Assembly: GCA_913061475.1 (NCBI GenBank)
Contig: CAJXUN010000001.1
Coordinates: 124,001 to 188,000 of the forward strand
DNA: 64,000 nt
From: an uncultured Colwellia sp.
GTDB lineage: Bacteria; Pseudomonadota; Gammaproteobacteria; Enterobacterales; Alteromonadaceae
Direction of reading: 5' to 3'
Shown: in pieces, positions 1 to 8,802 of the stretch
Numbering within the stretch: the stretch's first letter is position 1
Layout: every line of letters begins with the position of its first letter
Translations under genes and position numbers: made by a program
The notes under the pieces: generated by a model
Database searches by the model: none
What the model saw: the letters and a program-made list of their open reading frames with translations, nothing else
What the model was told of the DNA's origin: nothing

Positions 1-33
1 TCAAATATTAGCTCGCTATTAGGGAGAATTTTT

Positions 34-159
34 ATGTTAACATCTCATCTCATAAGCCGCATTGTTCGGTCTTTAGTGATATATCTATCTGGCCACATAT
101 TTGGGGCTATTTTTCGTTATTCAAATGTTCAATCGCATGGAGAACTTGCATGTCAGTAG
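34..159 (+). CDS. Candidate 41-aa leader ORF overlapping the lysC start
   Basis: A short frame begins at ATG 34 behind a good ribosome binding site (AGGGAG at 21-26, 7 bases before the ATG) and stops at 157-159, overlapping the lysC start by 10 bases. The peptide is hydrophobic and basic (41 residues) and contains no lysine, so it is not a classical lysine-rich attenuator leader. The overlap would allow translational coupling to lysC, but lysC also has its own GGAG. I recognise no homologue. It may be a chance frame, because the window starts too close to show the promoter. Confidence 0.25.
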   Translation: MLTSHLISRIVRSLVIYLSGHIFGAIFRYSNVQSHGELACQ

Positions 160-1526
160 TCGTTAATAAAGCAAGGGCTGATGAAATAACGGTCGCAAAA
201 TTTGGTGGCACCAGTGTCGCTGATTATCAAGCCATGTTGCGGTGTGCACATATCATTAAAAATCATGCCTGTAATCGACTTGTGGTTGTTTCGGCAAGTG
301 CCGGTGTAACCAACAACTTAGTACGCTTGAGCCAAGAAAACGTGCCAGAGAGTGAACAACGAGAAATTATTGCTGATATTGCGAAAATTCAGTTTGCCAT
401 CACACAGCATTTAATTTGCCAGCAAAGTTTAGATCTTGAAGTTAACGAGATTTTAACCGCTTTGGCTGTATGCGCAGCAAAACAAGCAACAGAATTTAGT
501 TTAAAAAATAGCGATGAAATTCTGAGTTTTGGCGAACAATTAAGCTCACGTATCTTTGCACAAGTTTTGCAAACTGTCGGCGTTAACGGCCATTATTTTG
601 ATGTTCGCCAAGTGATGAAAACTGACGATCTGCACGGCAAAGCCCAAGTTGAATTAGCGCAACTGGCGATAAATGCCAATACATTACTTTTACCACAATT
701 GACAGATAAGGTCATTGTTACTCAAGGCTTTATTGGTAGTGACCAAAACGGTAACACGACAACACTCGGAAGAGGTGGTTCAGATTACAGCGCGGCATTA
801 TTAGCCGAAGCAATTCAAGCCAGTAACCTTAGCATTTGGACTGATGTGGTGGGTATTTTTACTACCGATCCGCGCATAACTGAACAAGCACGCTCAATTA
901 ATGAAATCAGTTTTGGCGAAGCAGCCGAAATGGCGACATTTGGCGCAAAAATTCTCCATCCCGCCACGCTTATTCCTGCGATGCGTCAAGATATTCCTGT
1001 ATTCGTGGGTTCAAGTAAAGAGCCAGAAGCAGGTGGTACACGCATTCAACGGCAAGTAGATTCTAATCCGACCTATCGCTCAATTGCGCTGCGTCGTGAA
1101 CAGACGTTAGTGACAGTTAAAAGTCCGCAAATGTTACATGCGAGTGGTTTTCTAGCGAAAGTGTTTACTGTTTTAGCAAAGCATCAGCTCAGTGTTGATT
1201 TAATTACCACCAGTGAGATCAGTGTCGCGTTAACCTTTGATAATCCGCATGGCTCAACGCAGGCATTATTAACTAAAGCGGTAGTCGAAGAATTAGAGCA
1301 ACTTTGTGAAGTTAGCGTCGAACATGGTTTGAGTTTAATTGCGGTGATCGGGAATAAAATTCACGGCACTAAAGGTGTCGGAAGCAGTATTTTTGATAAA
1401 GTGAATGATTTTAATATTCGCATGATATGTCATGGCGCTAGTAATCATAACTTGTGTTTTTTGGTGCCAGAAGCTGACGCCAATCAAGTGGTAGAGCGCC
1501 TGCACGATACGCTATTTACTCAATAG
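150..1526 (+). CDS. lysC: Lysine-sensitive aspartokinase III
   Basis: Phosphorylates aspartate to 4-phospho-L-aspartate, the first cytoplasmic step toward lysine, threonine, methionine and diaminopimelate. The 458-residue protein has the kinase motif KFGGTS at residues 17-22, the LGRGGSD and WTDVVGIFTTDPR substrate and nucleotide segments, and two C-terminal ACT segments (LITTSEISVALTF and FNIRMICHGASNHNLCFLV). Length and motifs match E. coli LysC, apart from about nine extra N-terminal residues. It is monofunctional, with no homoserine dehydrogenase domain. GGAG lies 8 bases before the ATG. The gene is followed by a strong terminator and converges on queC. Lysine feedback is inferred from the subfamily. 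Confidence 0.95.
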   Translation: MSVVVNKARADEITVAKFGGTSVADYQAMLRCAHIIKNHACNRLVVVSASAGVTNNLVRLSQENVPESEQREIIADIAKIQFAITQHLICQQSLDLEVNEILTALAVCAAKQATEFSLKNSDEILSFGEQLSSRIFAQVLQTVGVNGHYFDVRQVMKTDDLHGKAQVELAQLAINANTLLLPQLTDKVIVTQGFIGSDQNGNTTTLGRGGSDYSAALLAEAIQASNLSIWTDVVGIFTTDPRITEQARSINEISFGEAAEMATFGAKILHPATLIPAMRQDIPVFVGSSKEPEAGGTRIQRQVDSNPTYRSIALRREQTLVTVKSPQMLHASGFLAKVFTVLAKHQLSVDLITTSEISVALTFDNPHGSTQALLTKAVVEELEQLCEVSVEHGLSLIAVIGNKIHGTKGVGSSIFDKVNDFNIRMICHGASNHNLCFLVPEADANQVVERLHDTLFTQ

Positions 1527-1559
1527 ACTTATTAGAAAGTATTTGTTAAAAAGTACTGA

Positions 1560-1591
1560 GCAAAAAGGGACATATGAATGTCCCTTTTTGC
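1560..1591. terminator. Bidirectional intrinsic terminator between lysC and queC
   Basis: A perfect 14-bp stem (1560-1573 with 1578-1591) closes an ATGA tetraloop and is flanked by A and T runs on both sides. It sits 34 bases after the lysC stop and downstream of queC on the other strand, so it can end both convergent transcripts. Confidence 0.9.
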
Positions 1592-1650
1592 TATATAAAA
1601 TTTTTCTAATGTATTTGCTATCTATTGCCTAAGATATCGCGTGATTAGCT

Positions 1651-2307
1651 TTATTCGTAAGCTAAAGGATCAGTGGCATTGTTATCAGCAAAGGCTTCTA
1701 AGCGTTCTTGGCAGGCACCACATTTACCACAGGCTTTTTCTCGGCCATTATAACAAGTCCAAGTATCATCATAACTCAAGCCCATTTTTATGCCGTCGGT
1801 TAATATGTCTGATTTGGTATCGTTTAAATACGGGCTGAAAATTTCTACCGCTTCATAATTGGCTATTTGGCAAACATCATTCATTTTCATCACGAATTCA
1901 GGTCGACAATCTGGATAAATAGCATGATCGCCAGAATGGGCGCCATAATAGACTTGTGACGCTTTTACCGATACCGCATAACCCACCGCTAATGACAGTA
2001 AAATCATATTACGATTAGGTACGACGGTAGATTTCATACTTTCAGCTTCGTAATGACCTTCGGGAATGTCAATATCATCGGTTAACGACGAACCGGCCAA
2101 TAGTTGGTTGATCGCTGAAATATCAATAACCTTATGAGCAACTCCTACCTGTTCACATACTTTACTTGCACAGGCAATTTCTTTCACGTGCTTTTGGCCA
2201 TAATCAAAGGTTAAAGCATAGACTTCTTTTCCGTCTTTTAATGCACGGTTAAGGACAGTGAACGAATCCATGCCACCGGAAAAAATTACTACAACTTTAT
2301 TACTCAT
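1651..2307 (-). CDS. queC: 7-cyano-7-deazaguanine synthase
   Basis: Converts 7-carboxy-7-deazaguanine to preQ0 with ATP and ammonia in queuosine tRNA-modification biosynthesis. Starting at the internal Met (position 2307) gives 218 residues beginning MSNKVVV, the usual QueC length; a longer frame would add 13 unlikely residues. The N-terminal SGGMDS PP-loop and the C-terminal zinc cysteines (CGKCGAC region) are present. It is divergent from queE, which makes its substrate, so the 69-base gap probably holds both promoters. No preQ1 riboswitch was recognised there. Confidence 0.95.
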   Translation of the reverse strand: MSNKVVVIFSGGMDSFTVLNRALKDGKEVYALTFDYGQKHVKEIACASKVCEQVGVAHKVIDISAINQLLAGSSLTDDIDIPEGHYEAESMKSTVVPNRNMILLSLAVGYAVSVKASQVYYGAHSGDHAIYPDCRPEFVMKMNDVCQIANYEAVEIFSPYLNDTKSDILTDGIKMGLSYDDTWTCYNGREKACGKCGACQERLEAFADNNATDPLAYE

Positions 2308-2376
2308 ATTTACAGGTCTCTTGAGGTATAATGAAAACTTGCGCATTCTACTCGAAATTATCTAAGCATTAAAGTA

Positions 2377-3051
2377 ATGACCACACGTTATAAAATAAAT
2401 GAATTGTTTGAAACTCTGCAAGGCGAGGGCTCGTTTACCGGTCAACCGTCAATTTTTCTTCGTTTACAAGGCTGCCCAGTTGCTTGTTCTTGGTGTGATA
2501 CTAAACACACGTGGGATATTCATCCTGAACTCGAAATTAACAGTAAACAGCTATTAAGCAAGTCAGAAGAGACTGAACAATGGTCGAATTTATCACTCGA
2601 CGATATTGCCGCAATTTTTAATCAGCAAGGCTTTAAAGCGAAACATATTGTGATTACTGGCGGTGAACCTTGTATGGTGGACTTAACCGAACTGTGCTTA
2701 TATTTTGAAGCGCAAGGTTATAGCTGCCAAGTGGAAACCTCTGGCACCTTTGAAATTAAAGTATCAGAGCAATGTTGGGTTACGGTTTCACCGAAAGTGA
2801 ATATGCGTGGTGGTTATGAAATTTTAGCTAGTGCCATGCAACGGGCGAATGAAATTAAACATCCGGTGGCAACTGAGCAACATGTTGATGACTTGAAAGC
2901 ATTATTATCACAGCACCAAGTTGAGAATAAACCAATTTATTTACAACCGATTAGCCAAAAACAACGCGCCACTGAGCTTGCTATTGCCACCTGTATTGAA
3001 AACAACTGGCGCTTATCCGTGCAAGTACATAAATACATAGGTATTGAATAA
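2377..3051 (+). CDS. queE: 7-carboxy-7-deazaguanine synthase (radical SAM)
   Basis: Radical-SAM enzyme that contracts 6-carboxy-tetrahydropterin to 7-carboxy-7-deazaguanine, the step before QueC. The 224-residue protein carries the QueE cluster motif C-x3-C-x2-C at Cys33, Cys37 and Cys40 (GCPVACSWC), followed by the TITGGEP-like segment VITGGEPCM near residue 97. The N-terminus (INELFETLQGEG) is typical of the family. The Shine-Dalgarno signal is weak. The gene is divergent from queC and is followed by about 380 bases without a gene. Confidence 0.95.
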   Translation: MTTRYKINELFETLQGEGSFTGQPSIFLRLQGCPVACSWCDTKHTWDIHPELEINSKQLLSKSEETEQWSNLSLDDIAAIFNQQGFKAKHIVITGGEPCMVDLTELCLYFEAQGYSCQVETSGTFEIKVSEQCWVTVSPKVNMRGGYEILASAMQRANEIKHPVATEQHVDDLKALLSQHQVENKPIYLQPISQKQRATELAIATCIENNWRLSVQVHKYIGIE

Positions 3052-3431
3052 AGCTGGTCATTACAGTGAGGCTAATATAAATCACTTCAAAAAAGTTAAG
3101 ATAAAATTTTAATTATTATGGGTATATAGTTATATCTACTTATGATCATGTAATCGGATGAATAACTCTTTAGGTTGCTACAGTAGATATAATAGATAGA
3201 GAAAATAACTCTATAACGAATAGCTGTTGAACTTTGTTTGATAATTCAGCTGATTTTAGCCTCAGTACTCTGCGCGATAGCTATTTTTAACGCTAGTGAC
3301 ATTAGAATCTTACTTATTTGAAACCACCTATTGCTGAAAATGTAAACAAAGATCAACAGCCTCTCGTATATTTCATCAAAAATTTCATCGTCTCCAATTA
3401 AATTATTTACCTTGAACGTATTAAGGATAGG
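3052..3431. other. Gene-free stretch after queE
   Basis: No convincing coding frame or RNA gene is visible. It is AT-rich. A 10-bp inverted repeat (TATATCTACT at 3131-3140, AGTAGATATA at 3182-3191) with a 41-base spacer is the only structure noted. No clear intrinsic terminator for queE was found. Confidence 0.5.
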
Positions 3432-3938
3432 TTATTTGATACTTTTCATCGGAGCTAGGTAATATCTGTAATATCCAACAATATTGCTTGTTATAAATAA
3501 AATCTCCATAACTACAGCGGTAGGAGAGTTGATAATAAAATTATGCAGTAGCCAAAAACTTGTTCCTATGATCATTAGTTGCCTTAATTTTTTATCATTT
3601 TTACTAAAAGAAGCAAGGGTTTGAAATGTAGCGCCCACAAAGCAGAGTATGCTAACTAATCCAATATAGGTGGATATAAGTACGGCTAATGAGCAGAAAA
3701 CAAATATTAACATTACCGACTTTGACGTAGTAAATATACTGGTGAAATAACGAATGGTTGCGATCATCATTAAACCTGCAGGAGTCCATTGTTCAAGTAA
3801 AATAAAATGGCTTGAAATTAAAACGCCAGCAACACATAAACAGCTGACGATTTCTTTACGTGCTTTAAATTGAAAAGAGGCTAAATCAAAACATATTGCT
3901 ACAACAATCAGTAACTGTGACAAAAAAAATGCTGACAA
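3432..3938 (-). CDS. ygjV: YgjV-family inner membrane protein
   Basis: A 168-residue, very hydrophobic protein with about five or six membrane segments. The pattern resembles E. coli YgjV (an uncharacterised inner membrane protein), including the conserved FWLLHNFIINSPTAVVMEI segment near residues 128-146. Biochemical function is unknown. It lies 78 bases downstream of the Crp-like regulator gene on the same strand and could be co-transcribed with it. Confidence 0.75.
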   Translation of the reverse strand: MSAFFLSQLLIVVAICFDLASFQFKARKEIVSCLCVAGVLISSHFILLEQWTPAGLMMIATIRYFTSIFTTSKSVMLIFVFCSLAVLISTYIGLVSILCFVGATFQTLASFSKNDKKLRQLMIIGTSFWLLHNFIINSPTAVVMEILFITSNIVGYYRYYLAPMKSIK

Positions 3939-4016
3939 TGAAGTTTATCCCATAAAGAGAGGTTAAGTTATGAGTGGGATTATGCCGTGGTGAATATGTT
4001 TTGAAATTAACTTAAG

Positions 4017-4598
4017 TTAATTATTGATATTATTTTTAATTCGACTTTTGATTCTAGATAAGCTGATCGGACTTATGCCAATATAGGCTGACAACTGGAT
4101 ATCATTCAGGTTATTTAACCATTTCGGCGCATATTTAATCATATGCTCATATCTTTCCTCTGGGTTTTTCAAAAGCAAAAAAACCTCTTTTTCTTCTTTG
4201 TACAGTAATTGTTGCTTTAATAGATTTAATTTAGCAAGCTGCCAACTTTTAGTATTTAATATTGCTAATGGTATACGAATAACCTTTGATGATTTTAAGG
4301 CGTCTATTTGATAATTTGCTGGTGTGTTTGTTAGCCAAGCTGAGTATAAAAAACTCATTTCTCCTTGAAAGTAATATTCTTTACAACGTTCATTACCGTT
4401 GTGATAAAAATAACTCGCTCTCAGAATTCCTGAAATAATTAAGTAGCCATATTGTTGGACATCACCTTGATGTAAAAGTACTTGTGAGGGGGTAAGTTCC
4501 ATAAGCCTTAATTTGGGCGTAACCTCTTTAATTATTTCGTCTTTAATGCCCAGTTTATTAAAAAAGCTTAAAAACATGGCCAATTCTTCTAAGTGCAT
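4017..4598 (-). CDS. Crp/Fnr-family transcriptional regulator
   Basis: A 193-residue protein with an N-terminal cyclic-nucleotide-binding-like beta barrel (about residues 20-110, including LLHQGDVQQYGYLIISGILRA) and a C-terminal helix-turn-helix with the recognition region IGISPISLSRIKSRI near residues 170-185. No Fnr-type cysteine cluster is visible. The ligand is unknown; this divergent type often lacks cAMP specificity. A second in-frame Met seven codons in (position 4577) is an alternative start. It lies upstream of the ygjV-like gene on the same strand. Confidence 0.8.
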   Translation of the reverse strand: MHLEELAMFLSFFNKLGIKDEIIKEVTPKLRLMELTPSQVLLHQGDVQQYGYLIISGILRASYFYHNGNERCKEYYFQGEMSFLYSAWLTNTPANYQIDALKSSKVIRIPLAILNTKSWQLAKLNLLKQQLLYKEEKEVFLLLKNPEERYEHMIKYAPKWLNNLNDIQLSAYIGISPISLSRIKSRIKNNINN

Positions 4599-4656
4599 AC
4601 GATGTTAACCAACCAGACAATAAAAAATGGAGTATATGAGTAAGTGGATAAAAACA

Positions 4657-5586
4657 CTAGAGTGTATTGCTAGCCATTGAAGTAAAATGTGATGTCAAAG
4701 CATTTATAAAGGCAATTGTACGCTGTGGAATAAATTGTCGGTTTGGATAAATGGCATGTAAATCTGCGCCATGGCATGTTCCTGTGCGATTAAAGTCATG
4801 TTGGTAGTTATCCATAATGGTCACTAAGTGTTTTGCTTTTATGTCATCCGCAATATCCCAGTACGATTTCAATGCAATACCCGCTCCTTCAACTGCCCAG
4901 CGTCTAATTAGAGCACCATCATTTGAGGCCCTAGAGGCTTTAATTACAATCGACTTTTTTTCGTTTTTCTGCTGAAAATACCAAGTAGTCAAAGGTTCAG
5001 TCATACGCACCATAGATAAACAATCATGGTGGACTAATTCTTCGGGGGTTACAGGTATGCCTTTACGTTTAAGATAATTTGGTGATGCACACAAGACTCG
5101 GCGATTACTCGTTAATTTACGTGCTATCAACGTACTATCTTCTAGGGTGCCGAATCGGATCCCTAAATCAAATCCGTCGCCGATTAAATCAGTAACGCTA
5201 TCGGAAAGATAGAGGTAAGGTTTAATACTCGGATGTTTATCTACAAATGTTGATAACACGGGCGCTATGTGTTGTTGACCTAAGTCAGAGGGCGCTGTTA
5301 TACGTAATGCACCGCTAAAGCTTGTTTGGCCTCTTTGCAGAGAGGTTTCAGCTTGCTCAACTTCCGCTAAAATGCGTTCACAAGCGACATAAAACTCACG
5401 ACCTTCGTCGGTGAGAGAAATCTGTCGGGTTGTCCTATTTAACAGCCGAACGCCATATCTTTCTTCTAATCCATTGATCCGCGCAGTCATTCGTGCAGGT
5501 GATAGTCCTACTTCTCTGCCAGCTGCTGCTAAACCTTGGCTTTTGATAACCCTAACAAATAGATCGATATCACCGAGTTTGTCCAT
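4657..5586 (-). CDS. LysR-family regulator divergent from the OYE operon
   Basis: A 309-residue LysR protein: N-terminal winged HTH (FVRVIKSQGLAAAGREVGLS, about residues 8-27), a linker helix, then the periplasmic-binding-like effector domain. The Met at 5586 was chosen because it gives the classical LysR N-terminus and has GGA upstream; a longer frame would add 14 residues. It belongs to the branch often controlling oxidoreductases and is transcribed divergently from the five-gene operon starting at 5697. It is therefore probably that operon's regulator. The effector is unknown. Confidence 0.9.
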   Translation of the reverse strand: MDKLGDIDLFVRVIKSQGLAAAGREVGLSPARMTARINGLEERYGVRLLNRTTRQISLTDEGREFYVACERILAEVEQAETSLQRGQTSFSGALRITAPSDLGQQHIAPVLSTFVDKHPSIKPYLYLSDSVTDLIGDGFDLGIRFGTLEDSTLIARKLTSNRRVLCASPNYLKRKGIPVTPEELVHHDCLSMVRMTEPLTTWYFQQKNEKKSIVIKASRASNDGALIRRWAVEGAGIALKSYWDIADDIKAKHLVTIMDNYQHDFNRTGTCHGADLHAIYPNRQFIPQRTIAFINALTSHFTSMASNTL

Positions 5587-5617
5587 ATTATTCCGTTTTT
5601 CAGAAGAGTGTTTTAAT

Positions 5618-5630
5618 AATTGTGCCAATT
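5618..5630. promoter_or_regulatory. Possible LysR-type operator
   Basis: The inverted repeat AATTG-TGC-CAATT lies in the 110-base divergent promoter between the LysR gene and the VOC-OYE operon, where LysR regulators normally bind. It is short and AT-rich, so it is only a candidate. Confidence 0.3.
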
Positions 5631-5696
5631 GTTTTGTTTATAAGCAAGGCATATTCTTTCCTCACGATAACAGATGATAAAAACTTAGGAGGCGGC

Positions 5697-6137
5697 ATGA
5701 AGTTAAATCACATTTTAGTGTTAACAGCAGACCTTAGCGCAATGAAATATTTTTGGACAAAAATAGTGGGTCTACATGTTGGCGATCGTCCGCCATTTCC
5801 GTTTAAGGGGGTATGGATTTATAGCGATGAAAAACCACTGATACATATTGCTGAGCGAGCCACTTCAGAGTTTGGCAATGGCGCTATTGCCCATGTTGCG
5901 CTTGAAGGTGCTGATTACAAAGCTCTGCTTGAACGACTAGTTAACAACACTTATGTCTACACCGAAAAAGTGGTGCCTCTGTCAGGTGAACGACAAGTAT
6001 TTATTGTTGGACCAGATGGCTTAATTGTAGAGATGCTTTTTCCACTCAATGAACAGCAAAATCTAACAGAAAACAAGCAACTGCTTGCATATAAAACTAA
6101 CGAACATCTTGAATTTTTAGGAGGAAAAATATTATGA
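5697..6137 (+). CDS. VOC (glyoxalase/bleomycin-resistance fold) protein
   Basis: A 146-residue vicinal-oxygen-chelate protein. The N-terminal MKLNHILVLTADLSAMKYFWT and the C-terminal VFIVGPDGLIVEML are typical of the two beta-alpha-beta-beta-beta modules, with His5 and Glu113-like positions as possible metal ligands. The Met at 5697 is chosen because a near-perfect AGGAGG sits just before it. It overlaps the OYE gene by ATGA and heads the operon, so it may act on the same substrate family. Substrate is unknown; VOC proteins include dioxygenases, lyases and resistance proteins. Confidence 0.8.
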   Translation: MKLNHILVLTADLSAMKYFWTKIVGLHVGDRPPFPFKGVWIYSDEKPLIHIAERATSEFGNGAIAHVALEGADYKALLERLVNNTYVYTEKVVPLSGERQVFIVGPDGLIVEMLFPLNEQQNLTENKQLLAYKTNEHLEFLGGKIL

Positions 6138-7258
6138 AAAACTCAATTTTATTTAACGCAAAGAAGCTAGGCACATTTGAAGCGAATAATCGTATTATTT
6201 TAGCGCCCATGACGCGTTCACGCACTGCTCAGCCAGGCGATATTCCTACAGATTTAATGGCTGAATATTACGCACAACGCGCCAGCGCAGGATTCATTAT
6301 TACGGAAGCAACGCAAATATCACCCCAAGGAAAAGGCTACTCATTTACGCCAGGTATGTTTACTAATGAACAAGTGGCTGGTTGGAAAAAAGTCACCCAC
6401 GCCGTTCATAAGGAAAAAGGGCATATTATTTCTCAATTGTGGCATGTTGGGCGAATGTCTCATGCTTCATTTCATGCCGATGGACTACCTGTTGCACCAT
6501 CGGCAATTGCGCCTGATGCACAAGTATGGGTTGTGGGTGAAGATGGTATTGGACGCATGGTCGATTGCCCCGTGCCACGAGCGTTATCAAAACAAGACAT
6601 TAAGGATATTATTCTTGATTATCGTCATGCGGCCAAAAATGCCATCGAAGCGGGATTTGATGGCATTGAGATTCATGGCGGAAATGGCTATTTGATTGAC
6701 CAGTTCATGCGTCGTAGTTCAAATAAGCGTGATGATGAATATGGTGGTTCAATTACCAATCGATTACGGTTTGTGCTAGAAGTCATCGAAGCGGTGAGTG
6801 ATGAAATTGGCGCAAATAAAGTCGGTATTCGTCTAGCCCCTTTCATTACACAACGAGGTATGGATGATGCAGAGGCAATCGATGCCATTTTGCTCGCCAG
6901 TAAGAAGTTTAATGAGCTGGGCCTAGCTTATATTCATCTTTCTGAGGCTGATTGGGATGATGCCCCCTTAGTGAGCGATGATTTTAGACATGCTTTACGT
7001 GAAAACTTTAATGGCAGTATCATTGTTGCCGGTAATTACACGGCAAAAACAGGCGCGAAGTTAATCGATTCAGGTTTAGTGGACTTTATCGCTTATGGAC
7101 GAAAATTCTTAGCTAACCCTGATTTACCCTACCGCTTTAAACATGAACTCCCTTTGAACGAAATTACTGACCCTTCAACATTATTTGGTGGTAATGAACG
7201 TGGTTATACCGACTATCCAAGTTACTCAAACCTCAATTCGCTTGGAGAATCATCATGA
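6134..7258 (+). CDS. Old Yellow Enzyme-family alkene reductase
   Basis: A 374-residue FMN TIM-barrel ene-reductase of the NemA/OYE family, which reduces activated C=C bonds (enones, maleimides, nitro compounds) with NAD(P)H. The substrate-binding His181 and Asn184 (HGGNGY) and catalytic Tyr186 are in place, as is the flavin segment LAPMTRSR near residues 23-30 and the WHVGR segment near 103. The start overlaps the VOC stop (ATGA) and the stop overlaps the SnoaL start, so translation of the three genes is coupled. The physiological substrate is unknown. NemA-like detoxification is the closest analogy. Confidence 0.92.
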   Translation: MKNSILFNAKKLGTFEANNRIILAPMTRSRTAQPGDIPTDLMAEYYAQRASAGFIITEATQISPQGKGYSFTPGMFTNEQVAGWKKVTHAVHKEKGHIISQLWHVGRMSHASFHADGLPVAPSAIAPDAQVWVVGEDGIGRMVDCPVPRALSKQDIKDIILDYRHAAKNAIEAGFDGIEIHGGNGYLIDQFMRRSSNKRDDEYGGSITNRLRFVLEVIEAVSDEIGANKVGIRLAPFITQRGMDDAEAIDAILLASKKFNELGLAYIHLSEADWDDAPLVSDDFRHALRENFNGSIIVAGNYTAKTGAKLIDSGLVDFIAYGRKFLANPDLPYRFKHELPLNEITDPSTLFGGNERGYTDYPSYSNLNSLGESS

Positions 7259-7806
7259 TTGCCCAAAAATCATTACGACTTATTATTGCAACCGTTTCAA
7301 TAAGCGCTTTATTTATTGCCACTGGCAGTTGGGCAAACGAAAAACTGCCTAAGCCGGAGAAATTACAGGTGGCTAGCGGTCTGTCAGAAAAAGAGGCGGT
7401 GAGCTTATTAAATACCGCGCAACAATATTATGCCTTTTGGAACTCCGGCATCGAAGATTACGCGAAACAGGCACTGGCTTCTAATTTCATTGATCTTAAT
7501 TTACCTGATGGAAGGCCTCAAGGACCCAAAGGACCACTAATAGCGTCAGCGAGATTTCGACAAGCCGTTCCTGATCTTTCGATAACGGTGAAATCAGTCT
7601 ACCTGCTAAAAGATAAGGTTATTTCTCAATTGCTATTTAGTGGCCATTTCACCGGTACTTTTGGCAAATCAAAAGGTGAAGGCCAAGTGATAACATTTTC
7701 TGCTGTTGATATGTATACCATCGAACATGGGAAGATCACCGAAAATTGGCATTTAGAAGATAATTTTACCCTAATGCAACAGCTCGGCTTAATTAATAAC
7801 AACTAA
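7255..7806 (+). CDS. Exported SnoaL/ester cyclase-like (NTF2-fold) protein
   Basis: A 183-residue protein with an N-terminal signal peptide (cleavage likely after ...GSWA, about residue 27) and a SnoaL-like cone fold. The AQQYYAFWNSG start and the WHLEDNFTLMQQLGLI end are typical of the ester-cyclase-like group. It is probably periplasmic. It overlaps the OYE gene by ATGA and precedes the exported hydrolase gene by 24 bases. No specific reaction can be assigned; SnoaL-like proteins act as cyclases, hydroxylases or binding proteins. Confidence 0.75.
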   Translation: MIAQKSLRLIIATVSISALFIATGSWANEKLPKPEKLQVASGLSEKEAVSLLNTAQQYYAFWNSGIEDYAKQALASNFIDLNLPDGRPQGPKGPLIASARFRQAVPDLSITVKSVYLLKDKVISQLLFSGHFTGTFGKSKGEGQVITFSAVDMYTIEHGKITENWHLEDNFTLMQQLGLINNN

Positions 7807-7830
7807 TAAATGTCAACAAGGACAAACACA

Positions 7831-8784
7831 ATGACGATTCAAAATACAATCAAACAAACCATGGTAGCAGTCGCAATAGCAGCTATATCAGTAGGTTCGA
7901 GCTTAGCTCAAGCCGAGTCGGTTAAACAGCAAAAAACATTTTGGCCAAATGACGCCCAACTGGTGATTTCAATATCGATGCAGTTCGAAGCCACAGCGCA
8001 GGATGCTAATGACTCAGGTCCTTTTCCTAAGCAAGATCCTAATTATCCCGATACTATCGCGCCAACGTGGTATCAGTATGGCATGAATGAAGGGATCCCT
8101 CGGTTGCTCAACCTTTGGGACAAACATAACATTAAAGTGACATCACACATGGTTGGACGTGCTGTCGAACTCAACCCAGAATTAGCTAAGGAAGTTGTGG
8201 CGCGTGGTCATGAGGCATCCGGACATGGACAAACATGGACGCCACAATACTCAATGACAGAAGATGAAGAGCGTGCTTCATATATTAAAAGCGCTAATAT
8301 TATAGAAAAAGTGACCGGCACTCGTCCTATTGGTTTTAATGCTTTTTGGATGCGCCATTCTACAAAAACGCTCGAAATTTTGCAGGAGTTGGGCTTTATC
8401 TATCACATTGATGATCTCTCTAGAGATGAGCCATCTACTATCCCTGTAAACGGTAAACCCTTCGCCGTGGTTCCTTATACCTTCCGTAATAACGATATTG
8501 TTCGTTACACCGGTAGCACGGCAATGACAGGTGCTGCCTATACACAAGAACTTAAAGATGAGTTTGACGTACTTTATGTAGAAGGTGCAACACGTCGACG
8601 CATGATGTCAATAAGTGCCCATGATAGATTGGCTGGCTCTCCTGGGCGAGTTAAAGCCTTAGATAATTTTATAACCTATGCCAAGCAGCATAAGGGTGTT
8701 GTATTTATGCGAAAAGATGAAATTGCACGCTGGGCACTAGCTCATAAAGATGTTCCCGTTAACCCGGTTCGAGTCTTTAACTAA
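7831..8784 (+). CDS. Exported polysaccharide deacetylase-superfamily (PuuE-like) hydrolase
   Basis: A 317-residue protein with a signal peptide (cleavage near ...LAQA, residue 28). ATG 7831 is preferred over an ATG 21 bases upstream because AAGGA lies 8 bases before it. The NodB/CE4 fold is recognisable, but the metal-binding TFDD and HSxxH motifs of true deacetylases are absent. Instead it has ISISMQFEA (Glu53), GHEASGHGQTW (His132) and a late RNNDIVRY segment, as in PuuE-type allantoinases and related cyclic-amide hydrolases. It may therefore cleave an amide or imide rather than deacetylate sugar. Substrate unknown; fourth gene of the LysR-linked operon. Confidence 0.75.
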   Translation: MTIQNTIKQTMVAVAIAAISVGSSLAQAESVKQQKTFWPNDAQLVISISMQFEATAQDANDSGPFPKQDPNYPDTIAPTWYQYGMNEGIPRLLNLWDKHNIKVTSHMVGRAVELNPELAKEVVARGHEASGHGQTWTPQYSMTEDEERASYIKSANIIEKVTGTRPIGFNAFWMRHSTKTLEILQELGFIYHIDDLSRDEPSTIPVNGKPFAVVPYTFRNNDIVRYTGSTAMTGAAYTQELKDEFDVLYVEGATRRRMMSISAHDRLAGSPGRVKALDNFITYAKQHKGVVFMRKDEIARWALAHKDVPVNPVRVFN

Positions 8785-8802
8785 TTATTCATAGGACGTT
8801 TT

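Noticed and set aside
1-149. Possible end of a lysine riboswitch before lysC.
   Set aside because: The visible 149 bases do not show the conserved L-box core; the upstream sequence would be needed.
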